Positions 9,567 to 20,267 of a DNA stretch of 64,000 bases are shown one piece after another. Where the stretch lies: positions 1-64,000 of the forward strand of contig NZ_JAPSKV010000016.1 of NCBI RefSeq assembly GCF_031181385.1, written 5' to 3'. Made by a program: the position numbers and the translations under genes. Under the pieces are notes generated by a model, which was not told where the DNA came from, ran no database searches, and saw only the letters and a program-made list of their open reading frames with translations. The DNA is from Fredinandcohnia onubensis. Lineage in GTDB: Bacteria; Bacillota; Bacilli; Bacillales; Bacillaceae_L. Positions within the stretch are counted from its first letter, which is position 1; each line of letters starts with the position of its first letter.

Positions 9567-10960
9567 ATGAGGAATGTGGTGTATTCGGTATCTGGGGACA
9601 TCCAGATGCAGCAAAACTAACTTACTATGGATTACACAGCTTACAGCATCGTGGTCAAGAGGGTGCCGGTATTGTTGTCAGTAATGGCGAAAAGCTTCGA
9701 GTTGTAAAAGGAGAAGGCCTTGTGAATGAAGTATTTGGCAATGGCCAACTTGAACAATTAGAAGGAAATGCAGCGATTGGGCATGTTCGTTATGCGACAG
9801 CTGGGGGCGGGGGCATTCAAAATGTTCAGCCCCTCCTCTTCCATTCTCAAGTAGGTGGGCTAGCGATCGCGCATAACGGAAATCTTGTAAATGCAAATGA
9901 CTTAAAGCATCAGTTGGAAAACCAAGGAAGCATCTTTCAAACTTCCTCTGATACAGAAGTTCTTGCACACTTAACTAGAAAAAGCGGCTATACAAAAATT
10001 AAAGACCGTGTCAAAAATGCCTTAACAATGTTAAAAGGGGCTTATGCCTTTTTGATCATGACTGAAAAGAAAATGATTGTTGCTCTTGACCCAAATGGTC
10101 TTCGCCCGTTATCACTTGGCAAACTGGGTGATGCTTGGGTAGTAGCTTCTGAGACTTGTGCGTTTGATATTATTGGTGCTAAATTCGAGAGAGATGTTGA
10201 GCCAGGCGAATTAATTGTGATTAATGATGAAGGCATTCAATCAGAACGTTTTTCATTAATGGCAAATCGTGCAATGTGCAGCATGGAATATATTTATTTT
10301 TCACGTCCGGATAGTAATATTAACGGTGTGAATGTTCATACAGCAAGAAAAAATTTAGGTAAACAGCTTGCTCTTGAAGCACCAATTGATGCCGATATTG
10401 TAACAGGTGTACCGGATTCTAGTATTTCAGCAGCAATTGGTTACGCAGAAGAATCAGGAATTCCTTATGAGTTAGGTCTCATTAAGAATCGGTATGTTGG
10501 TAGAACCTTTATTCAGCCATCCCAATCATTACGTGAACAAGGTGTAAAAATGAAACTTTCACCTGTTAATGGGGTTGTAGAAGGCAAGCGTGTTGTTATG
10601 GTGGATGATTCGATCGTCCGTGGAACAACAAGCCGACGAATAGTAAAAATGCTTCGCGATGCAGGTGCTTTAGAAGTGCATGTATGCATTAGTTCACCGC
10701 CAATTAAGAATCCATGCTTTTACGGAATTGATACCTCAACACATGAGGAATTGATTGCTTCTTCACATTCAATTGAAGAAATGCGTCAAATCATTGGGGC
10801 GGATACATTAACATTTTTAAGTCCTGAGGGGCTTGTAAAAGCAATTGGTAGACCGTTTGAAGGAGAAAATCGCGGTCAATGTATGGCTTGCTTTACAGGG
10901 AAATATCCAACGGAGATCTTCCCAGATACGGTATTGCCGCATGAAAAAGTATTCAGCTAA
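9542..10960 (+). CDS. purF: Amidophosphoribosyltransferase PurF
   Basis: 472 residues; first committed step of the pathway, PRPP plus glutamine to phosphoribosylamine. The start at 9542 follows GGAAAGGAG and gives an 11-residue propeptide before Cys12 (NEE-CGVFGI), the N-terminal nucleophile, exactly as in B. subtilis; the frame itself is open from 9524. The PRPP loop [12 protein letters not shown] is near residue 355. Cysteines such as those in CMACFTG near the C-terminus suit the Fe4S4 form of the enzyme. It begins within purL. Confidence 0.97.
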   Translation: MLAELKGLNEECGVFGIWGHPDAAKLTYYGLHSLQHRGQEGAGIVVSNGEKLRVVKGEGLVNEVFGNGQLEQLEGNAAIGHVRYATAGGGGIQNVQPLLFHSQVGGLAIAHNGNLVNANDLKHQLENQGSIFQTSSDTEVLAHLTRKSGYTKIKDRVKNALTMLKGAYAFLIMTEKKMIVALDPNGLRPLSLGKLGDAWVVASETCAFDIIGAKFERDVEPGELIVINDEGIQSERFSLMANRAMCSMEYIYFSRPDSNINGVNVHTARKNLGKQLALEAPIDADIVTGVPDSSISAAIGYAEESGIPYELGLIKNRYVGRTFIQPSQSLREQGVKMKLSPVNGVVEGKRVVMVDDSIVRGTTSRRIVKMLRDAGALEVHVCISSPPIKNPCFYGIDTSTHEELIASSHSIEEMRQIIGADTLTFLSPEGLVKAIGRPFEGENRGQCMACFTGKYPTEIFPDTVLPHEKVFS

Positions 10961-10983
10961 AAAAAGTAGAGGTGTTCATAACG

Positions 10984-12024
10984 ATGGCAAATGCTTATAA
11001 GCAAGCTGGAGTAGACATTGAAGCAGGCTATGAGGCTGTTTCCAGAATGAAAAAGCATGTTGCAAAAACAGTTCGCCCAGAAGTGATGGGTGGACTTGGC
11101 AGCTTTGGTGGAATGTTTGACCTATCTAAGGTAAACGTAAAAGAGCCTGTTTTGGTTTCAGGCACAGACGGTGTTGGCACTAAGCTGATGTTGGCTTTTA
11201 TGATGGATAAGCACGACACCATTGGGATCGATGCGGTTGCAATGTGTGTAAATGATATTGTGGTTCAGGGAGCTGAGCCTTTATACTTTTTAGATTATAT
11301 TGCATGCGGAAAAGCACAGCCTGAAAAAATCGAGCAAATTGTAAAAGGAATTGCGGACGGTTGTGAGCAAGCAGGCTGTGCGTTAATTGGCGGTGAAACT
11401 GCTGAAATGCCAGGAATGTATAGTGAGGATGAATATGACCTTGCTGGTTTTTCAGTAGGTGTTGCAGATAAGTCTAAGCTTGTAACTGGTGCTTCAATCA
11501 AGCCAGGCGATGTACTTATCGGCCTTTCCTCAAGCGGAATTCACAGTAATGGCTATTCACTCGTACGAAAAGTTTTACTAGAGGATGGTGGATTAGACCT
11601 TCACAAAACGTACGGAAAAATCGGGCGTACATTAGGTGAGGAACTTCTTCAACCGACTAAAATTTATGTGAAATCTTTATTAAATGCAATGGAGAAGTTT
11701 GAAGTAAAGGGAATGTCCCATATTACAGGTGGGGGCTTTATTGAAAATATTCCCCGTATGCTTCCAGAAGGTGTAGGGGCGGAAATTGATTACGGTTCAT
11801 GGCCAATTCCACCAATCTTTGATTTGCTTCAAGAGACCGGAAACCTTAATCGTGAAGAAATGTTTAATATATTTAATATGGGAATCGGAATGGTGCTAGC
11901 TATTGATGAGGCTGACCTTCACGAACTTCTTCAATTACTTGAAGAGCAAGGGGAAAAAGCATATATCATTGGTCGTATTAAAGAAGGTAATGGTGTAACC
12001 TTTGGTGGGGGAGCACTTGTATGA
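10984..12024 (+). CDS. purM: AIR synthetase PurM
   Basis: 346 residues; ring closure of FGAM to AIR with [22 protein letters not shown] at the N-terminus, [10 protein letters not shown] and [11 protein letters not shown] are diagnostic. ATG 10984 is chosen over the upstream TTG of the open frame because GAGGTG at 10969-10974 lies at normal spacing and the N-terminus then equals the B. subtilis protein as I remember it. It overlaps purN by four bases. Confidence 0.97.
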   Translation: MANAYKQAGVDIEAGYEAVSRMKKHVAKTVRPEVMGGLGSFGGMFDLSKVNVKEPVLVSGTDGVGTKLMLAFMMDKHDTIGIDAVAMCVNDIVVQGAEPLYFLDYIACGKAQPEKIEQIVKGIADGCEQAGCALIGGETAEMPGMYSEDEYDLAGFSVGVADKSKLVTGASIKPGDVLIGLSSSGIHSNGYSLVRKVLLEDGGLDLHKTYGKIGRTLGEELLQPTKIYVKSLLNAMEKFEVKGMSHITGGGFIENIPRMLPEGVGAEIDYGSWPIPPIFDLLQETGNLNREEMFNIFNMGIGMVLAIDEADLHELLQLLEEQGEKAYIIGRIKEGNGVTFGGGALV

Positions 12025-12617
12025 AAAAAATAGCTGTCTTTGCATCAGGGAGTGGCACAAACTTTCAAGCCATTGCAGACTCGATAAAAGAAGGAAGACT
12101 TGCAGCTGAAATTGAATTACTAGTTTGTGATAAGCCAGGTGCAAAAGTAATAGAACGTGCTTCAAAGGAATGGGTGGACACTTTTGTTTTTTCACCAAAA
12201 GACTATCAAGAAAAATCATTATTCGAAGCCGAAATTGTGGAAGTTTTACGTGAGAAAAATGTAGAATTAGTTGTATTAGCTGGATACATGAGATTAATTG
12301 GCGATACGCTTTTAAAGGCGTATCGCAATAAAATTATCAATATCCATCCTTCTCTTTTACCTGCCTTTCCGGGTAAGGATGCAATTGGTCAGGCATTTCA
12401 AGCGGGTGTGAAGACGACTGGAGTTACCATTCATTATGTCGATGAAGGAATGGATACAGGTCCAATCATTGCACAAAGGGAACTATCCATTGAACCAGGA
12501 GATACATTAGCAATCATTGAAGAAAAAGTTCATCAAATTGAGCACGAATTTTATCCACAGATCCTGCAATCACTTGTAACAGCAAAGAATTCTAGAGTAG
12601 GGAGCGATTCAAAGTGA
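12021..12617 (+). CDS. purN: GAR formyltransferase PurN
   Basis: 198 residues, 10-formyl-THF-dependent phosphoribosylglycinamide formyltransferase. The [11 protein letters not shown]-terminus, the [15 protein letters not shown] active-site block with Asn and His, and [11 protein letters not shown]-like sequence (here [11 protein letters not shown]) are visible. Coupled to purM and purH by four-base overlaps. Confidence 0.97.
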   Translation: MKKIAVFASGSGTNFQAIADSIKEGRLAAEIELLVCDKPGAKVIERASKEWVDTFVFSPKDYQEKSLFEAEIVEVLREKNVELVVLAGYMRLIGDTLLKAYRNKIINIHPSLLPAFPGKDAIGQAFQAGVKTTGVTIHYVDEGMDTGPIIAQRELSIEPGDTLAIIEEKVHQIEHEFYPQILQSLVTAKNSRVGSDSK

Positions 12618-14152
12618 CAATCAAGCGAGCACTCGTCAGTGTATCAGATAAACAGGGACTTGTTCCATTTGTAAAAGGCTTAATTGATAATGGGGTTGAA
12701 GTTATTTCAACAGGCGGTACAAAGCGTACTCTTGAGGAAGCAGGCCTCTCTGTCATCGGAATTTCAGAGGTAACAAACTTTCCAGAAATCATGGATGGTC
12801 GTGTAAAAACACTACATCCAAATATTCATGGTGGCCTTCTAGCAGTACGAGAAAATGAAGAACATGTTAAACAACTTCAAGAGCATGACATTACACCAAT
12901 CGATTTAGTTGTTGTCAACCTATATCCATTTCAACAAACAATTGCAAAACCAGATGTCCAGTTTGCGGATGCAATTGAAAATATCGATATTGGCGGTCCT
13001 TCTATGCTTCGTTCTGCTGCAAAAAACCACAAATATGTAACAGTTGTGGTTGATCCACAGGATTACGATACTGTATTAGCGGAGATTACAGATAAAGGTG
13101 AAGTTGCAGCTGAAACAAAGCTTCGTTTAGGCGCAAAAGTATTCCGACACACTGCTGCTTATGATGCAGTTATCGCAGAGTTTTTAACAAATGCAGCGGG
13201 TGAGGAAAATCCAGAATCCTTAACCGTTACTTATGAAAAGAAACAAGACCTTCGTTATGGGGAAAACCCTCATCAAAAGGCCGCATTTTACAAAAAGCCA
13301 TTAGGAACGCACATTTCAATCGCGTCTGCAACACAATTACACGGAAAAGAATTATCCTACAATAATATCAATGATGCAGATGCTGCCCTTCAAATAGTTA
13401 AAGAATTCACAGAGCCTGCAGCAGTTGCTGTTAAGCATATGAATCCTTGCGGAGTTGGAGTTGGCGCTACCTTAGAGGAAGCCTACCAAAAAGCATATGA
13501 GGCAGATTCAACGTCGATTTTTGGCGGAATTATCGCAGTGAACCGTGAAGTTGATGCACAAACTGCTCATAAATTGCGAGAAATCTTCCTTGAAGTTATT
13601 ATTGCACCATCATTCAGTGAGGAAGCATTTGAAATTCTTTCTTCAAAGAAAAACCTCCGTTTATTGACTGTTGACTTTTCAGATGACAAGAAGGTTGAAA
13701 AGAAGCTTGTGTCCGTTCGTGGCGGATTACTTGTTCAAGATGAAGACACTTACGGATTTGAAGAGGCAACCATCTCTGTTCCAACTAAGCGTGAACCAAC
13801 TGAACAAGAATGGGCTGATTTAAAGCTTGGTTGGAAAGTTGTAAAACATGTGAAATCGAACGCAATTGTGTTAGCAAAAGACGACATGACCATTGGAATT
13901 GGTGCCGGTCAAATGAACCGTGTAGGATCAGCAAATATTGCAATTAATCAAGCTGGTGAAAAGGCAAAAGGTTCAGCACTTTCATCAGATGCATTCTTCC
14001 CAATGGGTGACACAGTTGAAGCTGCGGCAAAAGCTGGCATCACAGCCATCATCCAACCTGGCGGATCCATTCGTGACGAAGAATCCATTCAAAAAGCCGA
14101 TGAATACGGAATCGCAATGGTCTTTACAGGAGTACGTCATTTTAAACACTAA
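12614..14152 (+). CDS. purH: AICAR transformylase/IMP cyclohydrolase PurH
   Basis: 512 residues, bifunctional enzyme for the last two steps to IMP. The N-terminal MGS-like cyclohydrolase domain (to about residue 190, with [13 protein letters not shown] and GRVKTLHP) is followed by the transformylase domain with [20 protein letters not shown] and SDAFFP. GTG start overlaps purN by four bases. The tail GVRHFKH is canonical. Confidence 0.97.
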   Translation: MTIKRALVSVSDKQGLVPFVKGLIDNGVEVISTGGTKRTLEEAGLSVIGISEVTNFPEIMDGRVKTLHPNIHGGLLAVRENEEHVKQLQEHDITPIDLVVVNLYPFQQTIAKPDVQFADAIENIDIGGPSMLRSAAKNHKYVTVVVDPQDYDTVLAEITDKGEVAAETKLRLGAKVFRHTAAYDAVIAEFLTNAAGEENPESLTVTYEKKQDLRYGENPHQKAAFYKKPLGTHISIASATQLHGKELSYNNINDADAALQIVKEFTEPAAVAVKHMNPCGVGVGATLEEAYQKAYEADSTSIFGGIIAVNREVDAQTAHKLREIFLEVIIAPSFSEEAFEILSSKKNLRLLTVDFSDDKKVEKKLVSVRGGLLVQDEDTYGFEEATISVPTKREPTEQEWADLKLGWKVVKHVKSNAIVLAKDDMTIGIGAGQMNRVGSANIAINQAGEKAKGSALSSDAFFPMGDTVEAAAKAGITAIIQPGGSIRDEESIQKADEYGIAMVFTGVRHFKH

Positions 14153-14187
14153 TATCTAAGTAAATCTAGTTAAAATAAAACTTTGAT

Positions 14188-14302
14188 GTCTAGCTCCAGG
14201 CGCCATCGGCTCGAGGTCATAAGCCAACCGCTTCGGAAGGTAAAATGCACCTTCTGTCAGCGCTCGTCTTATGCTTGTCGCCGATGAGCAGGCGCCTTGC
14301 GC
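14188..14302. repeat. Dispersed palindromic repeat, copy 1
   Basis: A 115-bp element starting gtctagctccaggcgcc and ending caggcgccttgcgc. The ends GCGCC/GGCGC and the interior ATCGGC/GCCGAT, CATAAGC/GCTTATG-type arms give a long hairpin. Copies 2 and 3 lie at 56168-56326 and 61859-61970. It lies between purH and purD and is likely transcribed. Confidence 0.85.
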
Positions 14303-14313
14303 ATTTCAAATGA

Positions 14314-15695
<1,382 letters not shown>

Positions 15696-15700
<5 letters not shown>

Positions 15701-15734
15701 AGGTAAGAGGATCAATCTCCCTCTTACCTTTTTA
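15696..15734. terminator. pur operon terminator (bidirectional)
   Basis: AAAAAGGTAAGAGG pairs with CCTCTTACCTTTTT around an 8-nt loop. It can serve both purD and the converging DUF2892 gene. Confidence 0.9.
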
Positions 15735-15989
15735 TGATGGATTTATAGGAGGAAGTTCTTTTAGTGGTGCTGACTCCTCTTGTTTTTTCTCGACATATTC
15801 CTGAAAGAGAGCTGTAAGTGGACAGAAACGAGTAATACCCTCAGCCACCTTCATTCCCCCAAGCATCGCCACGATAATGAAACTCTCGCGCCACGGCCGT
15901 TTCACCATTTTAGCGGTAGCCCAGGCAAGCATTGTAAATCCACATGTAATGCGGACTAAAGCATTGATCATTCCTATATTCGGTTTCAT
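15732..15989 (-). CDS. DUF2892 (YgaP-like) membrane protein
   Basis: 85 residues. Two short hydrophobic stretches with the MKPNIGMINALVRITCG start, the internal GGMKVAEGITRFCP segment and a charged proline-rich tail are typical of DUF2892/YgaP transmembrane-domain proteins. No rhodanese domain is attached. The ATG at 15989 follows a GGGGGT ribosome site; the open frame starts at TTG 16007, which would put that site inside the gene. The role is unknown. Confidence 0.8.
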   Translation of the reverse strand: MKPNIGMINALVRITCGFTMLAWATAKMVKRPWRESFIIVAMLGGMKVAEGITRFCPLTALFQEYVEKKQEESAPLKELPPINPS

Positions 15990-16088
15990 TTTTTTACCCC
16001 CGTTCAAATATCTTTACCTTCTCTCAAAAAATGTAAAAAAATTTTACAATATTTTCTTAAAGTCTTTAATGCACTAAATCAATTAATA

Positions 16089-16114
16089 TGTTACTATAGC
16101 ATAAAGCGCTTCCA
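16089..16114 (+). promoter_or_regulatory. Extended -10 promoter and possible cre site of yerA
   Basis: TG-T-TACTAT at 16089-16097 is an extended -10. ATAAAGCGCTTCCA at 16101-16114, over the expected start point, fits the CcpA cre consensus except for the first two bases. No good -35 is seen. Confidence 0.4.
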
Positions 16115-16145
16115 TAGCTTAAGGCAGAGATTGGAGAGATGGTTA

Positions 16146-17888
16146 ATGGTTGGGCAACGTTACCGTTGGAAAAATAAGCAACTACGAGAACATGTTGCTG
16201 TCATAGATGGAAAAAAATCACCAACAATTCTATTAAAAAATGTCACATATTTAAATCAAATGTTGAAAAAATGGATCAACGCACATATCTGGATTTACCA
16301 AGATCGCATTGTGTACGTGGGTCAACAGCTGCCATCAAAACTCACCAACTGTGAAGTTGTGGAGTGTGATGGGAAATTTGTAGTGCCAGGTTACATTGAA
16401 CCTCATGCACATTCTTTTCATTTATATAATCCCCACTCATTTGCTCAATATGCATCCCAAACAGGGACGACTACAATCATAAATGATAATTTAGTGCTCG
16501 CATTACAAACGAGCAAAAAGAAAGCGTTTTCTTTTCTGGAGGAAATGAAGAACCTTCCAGTAACAATGTACTGGTGGTGTAGGTTCGATCCTCAGACAGA
16601 AATTCATCATGAAGAACAAGCTTTTTCCAATGGAAATGTACTAAGTTGGCTTGAGCACGATGCTGTTGTTCAGGGTGGTGAATTGACGGGTTGGCCGAAG
16701 TTGCTTGATGGAGATGACCTCATGCTCCATTGGATTCAAGAAGCGAAACGGATTGGAAAAAAAGTCGAAGGTCATTTTCCGGGTGCTTCTGAAAAGACAT
16801 TAGCCAAAATGATGCTATTAGGTTCAGATTGCGATCATGAGTCGATGACTGGGACAGATGTATTGAATCGACTTTTGCAAGGATACACAACTTCATTACG
16901 CAATTCATCGATTCGTCCGGACTTGCCAAAAATTTTGGACGAAATACATGAAATAGGTATTGATCAGTATGATAAGTTCATTTTCACAACAGATGGTTCT
17001 CCACCGGCGTTTTATGAACAGGGAATTATTGATAACATGATAAAAATCGCAATTGATAAAGGTGTACCGATAATAGATGCTTACAATATGGCAACGATCA
17101 ATGTAGCAAGGCACTATAACATGGATAACCTCCATGGTATGATAGCTACGGGAAGAATTGCAAATCTAAATATTTTATCATCAAAGGAGAACCCGACCCC
17201 AGAATCGGTACTTGCTAAAGGGGTTTGGGTGAAACGTAATAATAAAGATCAACATGCGTTTCCAGCATTTCCGTGGAAGAGTCAGGGCTTTACAAACCTA
17301 GCTACAAACTGGGAACTAACGCTTGATGATTTACAGTTTTCAATGCCTTTTGGAATGAAGATGGAGAATGCTGTTATTATGAAACCATATTCGATTTCCA
17401 TTGATGCATCTTATGATGAAATATCAATGGAGCATGATGAGAGCTTCTTGATGTTAGTAGACCGGGAAGGAAAATGGCGTGTCAACACGATGATCAAAGG
17501 TTTCGCTAATCGAATTTCAGGGTTTGCAAGTTCTTTTTCAAATACGGGTGATTTTGTATTAATTGGCAAAAATAAAAAGGATATGCTCCTTGCCTTTAAC
17601 CGTATGAAGGAACTTGGTGGTGGAATAGTTTTAGTTGAAAACGGTAACATTTTACATGAGGTCCCATTAGATATTGGTGGAATCACTTCGTCTAAATCTG
17701 TTGTAGAACTAAGTACCCTTGAAAAAGAATTGGTTCGTTTAGTGCGTGAACGTGGATATAATCACAGTGACCCGATATATACATTAAGCTTTTTATCGTC
17801 CACTCATTTACCTTATATTCGCATTACACCACAGGGAATTTATGATGTCATGAATAAAATGGTACTCTTTCCGTCAATAATGCGTTAA
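16146..17888 (+). CDS. yerA: Adenine deaminase-related amidohydrolase YerA
   Basis: 580 residues, amidohydrolase superfamily, resembling adenine deaminase (Ade/AdeC). Metal-site segments are visible: PGYIEPHAHSFHLYNP, GTTTIINDN, VEGHFPG (ade GHAPG equivalent) and FTTDGSPPAF. The C-terminal part has the GGI-VLVENG strand typical of adenine deaminases. Whether it truly deaminates adenine is not shown by sequence; YerA is called a putative adenine deaminase in B. subtilis. The start at 16146 gives the family length and follows GGAGAG at 16133-16138; TTG 16131 is the alternative. Its place after purD is the B. subtilis order. Confidence 0.85.
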   Translation: MVGQRYRWKNKQLREHVAVIDGKKSPTILLKNVTYLNQMLKKWINAHIWIYQDRIVYVGQQLPSKLTNCEVVECDGKFVVPGYIEPHAHSFHLYNPHSFAQYASQTGTTTIINDNLVLALQTSKKKAFSFLEEMKNLPVTMYWWCRFDPQTEIHHEEQAFSNGNVLSWLEHDAVVQGGELTGWPKLLDGDDLMLHWIQEAKRIGKKVEGHFPGASEKTLAKMMLLGSDCDHESMTGTDVLNRLLQGYTTSLRNSSIRPDLPKILDEIHEIGIDQYDKFIFTTDGSPPAFYEQGIIDNMIKIAIDKGVPIIDAYNMATINVARHYNMDNLHGMIATGRIANLNILSSKENPTPESVLAKGVWVKRNNKDQHAFPAFPWKSQGFTNLATNWELTLDDLQFSMPFGMKMENAVIMKPYSISIDASYDEISMEHDESFLMLVDREGKWRVNTMIKGFANRISGFASSFSNTGDFVLIGKNKKDMLLAFNRMKELGGGIVLVENGNILHEVPLDIGGITSSKSVVELSTLEKELVRLVRERGYNHSDPIYTLSFLSSTHLPYIRITPQGIYDVMNKMVLFPSIMR

Positions 17889-17943
17889 AATATAAAAGGA
17901 TTTCGATTTTTGATTTTCTATTAAAAAGGTTGTGTGCTCAAAT

Positions 17944-18993
17944 ATGAAAAAGACTTTATACATTCTAGGAATTCTTCTTTTACTCATTTCAGCAGCTTGT
18001 AGCAATAAGGAAGCAGCAAAGCAACAGGATGAGCATGAACCAAAACAGACGCAGCCTGTAACAATGGATGAACCAAAGGAAGAGTTTGAACATGTATTTC
18101 CTTTAACAGGAATTGAAACAAATGAGGATGTAAATAGTCGTCCATTTGCAGTCATGGTTAACAATCATCCAAAAGCACGTCCGCAGTCAGGACTACATAT
18201 GGCTGATATAGTGTATGAAGTGTTAGCGGAGGGAGATGTAACTCGTTTCCTAGCTGTGTTCCAAAGTGAGAAACCAGAAACGATTGGACCAGTTCGTAGT
18301 GCTAGAGATTATTATATTGAGTTGAGCAAAGGCTTTGATGCTCTATATGTAGCACATGGCTGGAGCCCAGAGGCTCAACAAATCCTTAACAGCGGCAAGA
18401 TAGACAACATAAATGGAATGGTTTACGATGGCACTCTTTTTTGGCGTGCTGACCACAATGTTGCTCCACATAATTCATATATTTCATTTGAAAATATTGT
18501 AAAAGGGGCAAATAAACAAGGATATTCCATGGAAGATGAGGTTCCAAGTTTTTCATTCTTATCTGAAACTGAGATAGATGGTATTGAAGGAACAACAGCT
18601 GAACATGTTCGAGTGTCCTATTCATCAAGAGATATATTTTCAGCAGTCTACGATTATAATGCTGAAAAAAGTAAATATGAGCGTTATAGCGGAGGCGACC
18701 AAACAGTAGACCGTGAGACAAGTACACCGGTATTACTCGACAATGTATTAATCGTCGAAATGAATCATCGCTTTATCGATGATTATGGAAGACGTGCGAT
18801 TGATGTGACAACCGGAGGTAAAGGCTTTTTGCTTCAAAAAGGAAAGGCACAGGAAATTGAGTGGAAAAATGTTGAGGGAAGAATTGTTCCGTTCGCAAAT
18901 GGGGAAGAAGTCGGCTTAGTCCCAGGGAAAACGTGGATTAATATCATTCCAACATCACCTGGAATCGCTGGTGCCGTATCGTTTGGAAATTAG
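17944..18993 (+). CDS. yerB: DUF3048 lipoprotein YerB
   Basis: 349 residues. The N-terminal signal peptide ends in a lipobox (LISAAC, Cys19), so it should be anchored outside the cytoplasmic membrane. DUF3048 follows, with FAVMVNNHPKARPQSGL and GPVRSARDYYIE. The function is unknown. ATG 17944 gives a normal lipoprotein signal; GTG 17932 is in frame but sits too close to the ribosome site. Followed after 28 bp by yerC, as in B. subtilis. Confidence 0.88.
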   Translation: MKKTLYILGILLLLISAACSNKEAAKQQDEHEPKQTQPVTMDEPKEEFEHVFPLTGIETNEDVNSRPFAVMVNNHPKARPQSGLHMADIVYEVLAEGDVTRFLAVFQSEKPETIGPVRSARDYYIELSKGFDALYVAHGWSPEAQQILNSGKIDNINGMVYDGTLFWRADHNVAPHNSYISFENIVKGANKQGYSMEDEVPSFSFLSETEIDGIEGTTAEHVRVSYSSRDIFSAVYDYNAEKSKYERYSGGDQTVDRETSTPVLLDNVLIVEMNHRFIDDYGRRAIDVTTGGKGFLLQKGKAQEIEWKNVEGRIVPFANGEEVGLVPGKTWINIIPTSPGIAGAVSFGN

Positions 18994-19021
18994 AAAAACT
19001 TTCTAAAAAGGGAGAAATCAC

Positions 19022-19324
19022 ATGCAAATTGATAAATTACGTGGTAAAGAACTTGATCAATTATTTAATGCAATCCTATCACTGAACGATCTTGAGGAGT
19101 GCTATCGATTCTTCGATGATTTATGTACTGTAAATGAAATCCAGTCACTTGCGCAACGCCTTGAAGTCGCAAGAATGTTGCAAGAAGGAAATACGTACCA
19201 TAAAATCGAAACAGAAACAGGGGCTAGTACAGCAACCATTTCTCGTGTAAAACGTTGCTTAAACTACGGAAACGATGCTTATCAAATGGCACTCGATCGT
19301 GTCAAAGAGACGGAAAAACAATAA
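19022..19324 (+). CDS. yerC: YerC/YecD family TrpR-like DNA-binding protein
   Basis: 100 residues, all helical, with a TrpR-like helix-turn-helix at about residues 45-80 (LAQRLEVARMLQEG, TGASTATISRVKRCL). The targets are not known to me. AGGGAGAA lies 6 nt before the ATG. It ends at a clear terminator at 19336. Confidence 0.88.
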   Translation: MQIDKLRGKELDQLFNAILSLNDLEECYRFFDDLCTVNEIQSLAQRLEVARMLQEGNTYHKIETETGASTATISRVKRCLNYGNDAYQMALDRVKETEKQ

Positions 19325-19335
19325 ATATTGAGAGA

Positions 19336-19364
19336 AAGTCGGAACCTTGAGTTTCGGCTTTTTT
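19336..19364 (+). terminator. Terminator after yerC
   Basis: AAGTCGGAAC and GTTTCGGCTT pair through two G-U wobbles over a 4-nt-plus loop, followed by six T. Confidence 0.75.
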
Positions 19365-19509
19365 GTTATTGTGAAAAGTGCTAAAAACAGTAATTTATGA
19401 TTAAAAACACCGTTATTAGAAATGAAATATTATGAAATCGACCTAAGTATTAATAGATGGATGTAGTTTTGATATAATGGAGAAATGGAATGATGAATGG
19501 AGGATCTTC

Positions 19510-20196
19510 ATGTACGATTTTAGAGAATGGAGACATGTTTTTAAGCTGGATCCGAATAAGGAAATCAGTGATGAACATTTAGATGCAATTTGTGAATCTG
19601 GAACAGATGCGATTATTGTTGGTGGAAGTGATGGGGTGACATTGGACAATGTCCTTCACTTAATGTCTCGAATCCGACGTTATACCGTACCAGCCGTTTT
19701 AGAGATTTCAAATATTGAGTCAGTCACACCTGGCTTTGATTTATATTTTATTCCAACAGTATTAAACAGTAGTGACACACAATGGATGATGGGAATGCAT
19801 CATGAGGCGGTAAAGGAATTTGGAGATGTTATGAATTGGGAAGAGTTGATTATGCAAGGCTATTGCATCCTTAATGAAGACTGTAAAGCGGCTAAGCTGA
19901 CGAGTGCAAATGCTTCTTTGGATAAGGATGATGTTGTAGCCTTTGCAACAATGGCAGAAAAAATGTTTTCCCTCCCTATTTTTTATATAGAATACAGTGG
20001 AGCCTACGGGGATAAGGAGATTGTTTCAGCTGTAGGAGACACATTAGAAACAACAAAACTGTTTTACGGCGGTGGAATAAAGACCGCTGAACAGGCGAAG
20101 GAAATGGGGCAGTTTGCCGATACTGTAGTTGTAGGAAATATTATATATGAAGATATGAATGCCGCTTTAAAAACAGTACAAGCTGTTAAGGGATAA
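19510..20196 (+). CDS. pcrB: Heptaprenylglyceryl phosphate synthase PcrB
   Basis: 228 residues, TIM-barrel of the GGGP/HepGP synthase family; links heptaprenyl diphosphate to sn-glycerol-1-phosphate. [31 protein letters not shown] and FYGGGIK (phosphate site) are present. The start is ATG 19510 (MYDFREWRH), preceded by TGGAGG; the frame is open from 19477. It lies 71 bp before pcrA, as in B. subtilis. Confidence 0.93.
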   Translation: MYDFREWRHVFKLDPNKEISDEHLDAICESGTDAIIVGGSDGVTLDNVLHLMSRIRRYTVPAVLEISNIESVTPGFDLYFIPTVLNSSDTQWMMGMHHEAVKEFGDVMNWEELIMQGYCILNEDCKAAKLTSANASLDKDDVVAFATMAEKMFSLPIFYIEYSGAYGDKEIVSAVGDTLETTKLFYGGGIKTAEQAKEMGQFADTVVVGNIIYEDMNAALKTVQAVKG

Positions 20197-20229
20197 GAAT
20201 GGAAATCAACACGAAAATCGGATAAAATA

Positions 20230-20242
20230 GAACGTACGTACG
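20230..20242. promoter_or_regulatory. Possible LexA (SOS) box before pcrA
   Basis: GAACGTACGTACG resembles the Bacillus LexA box CGAAC-N4-GTTCG with two mismatches when the preceding A is included. It lies 26 bp before the pcrA start. Confidence 0.35.
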
Positions 20243-20267
20243 ATATTGAAATAGGACGGTGAAGAAA

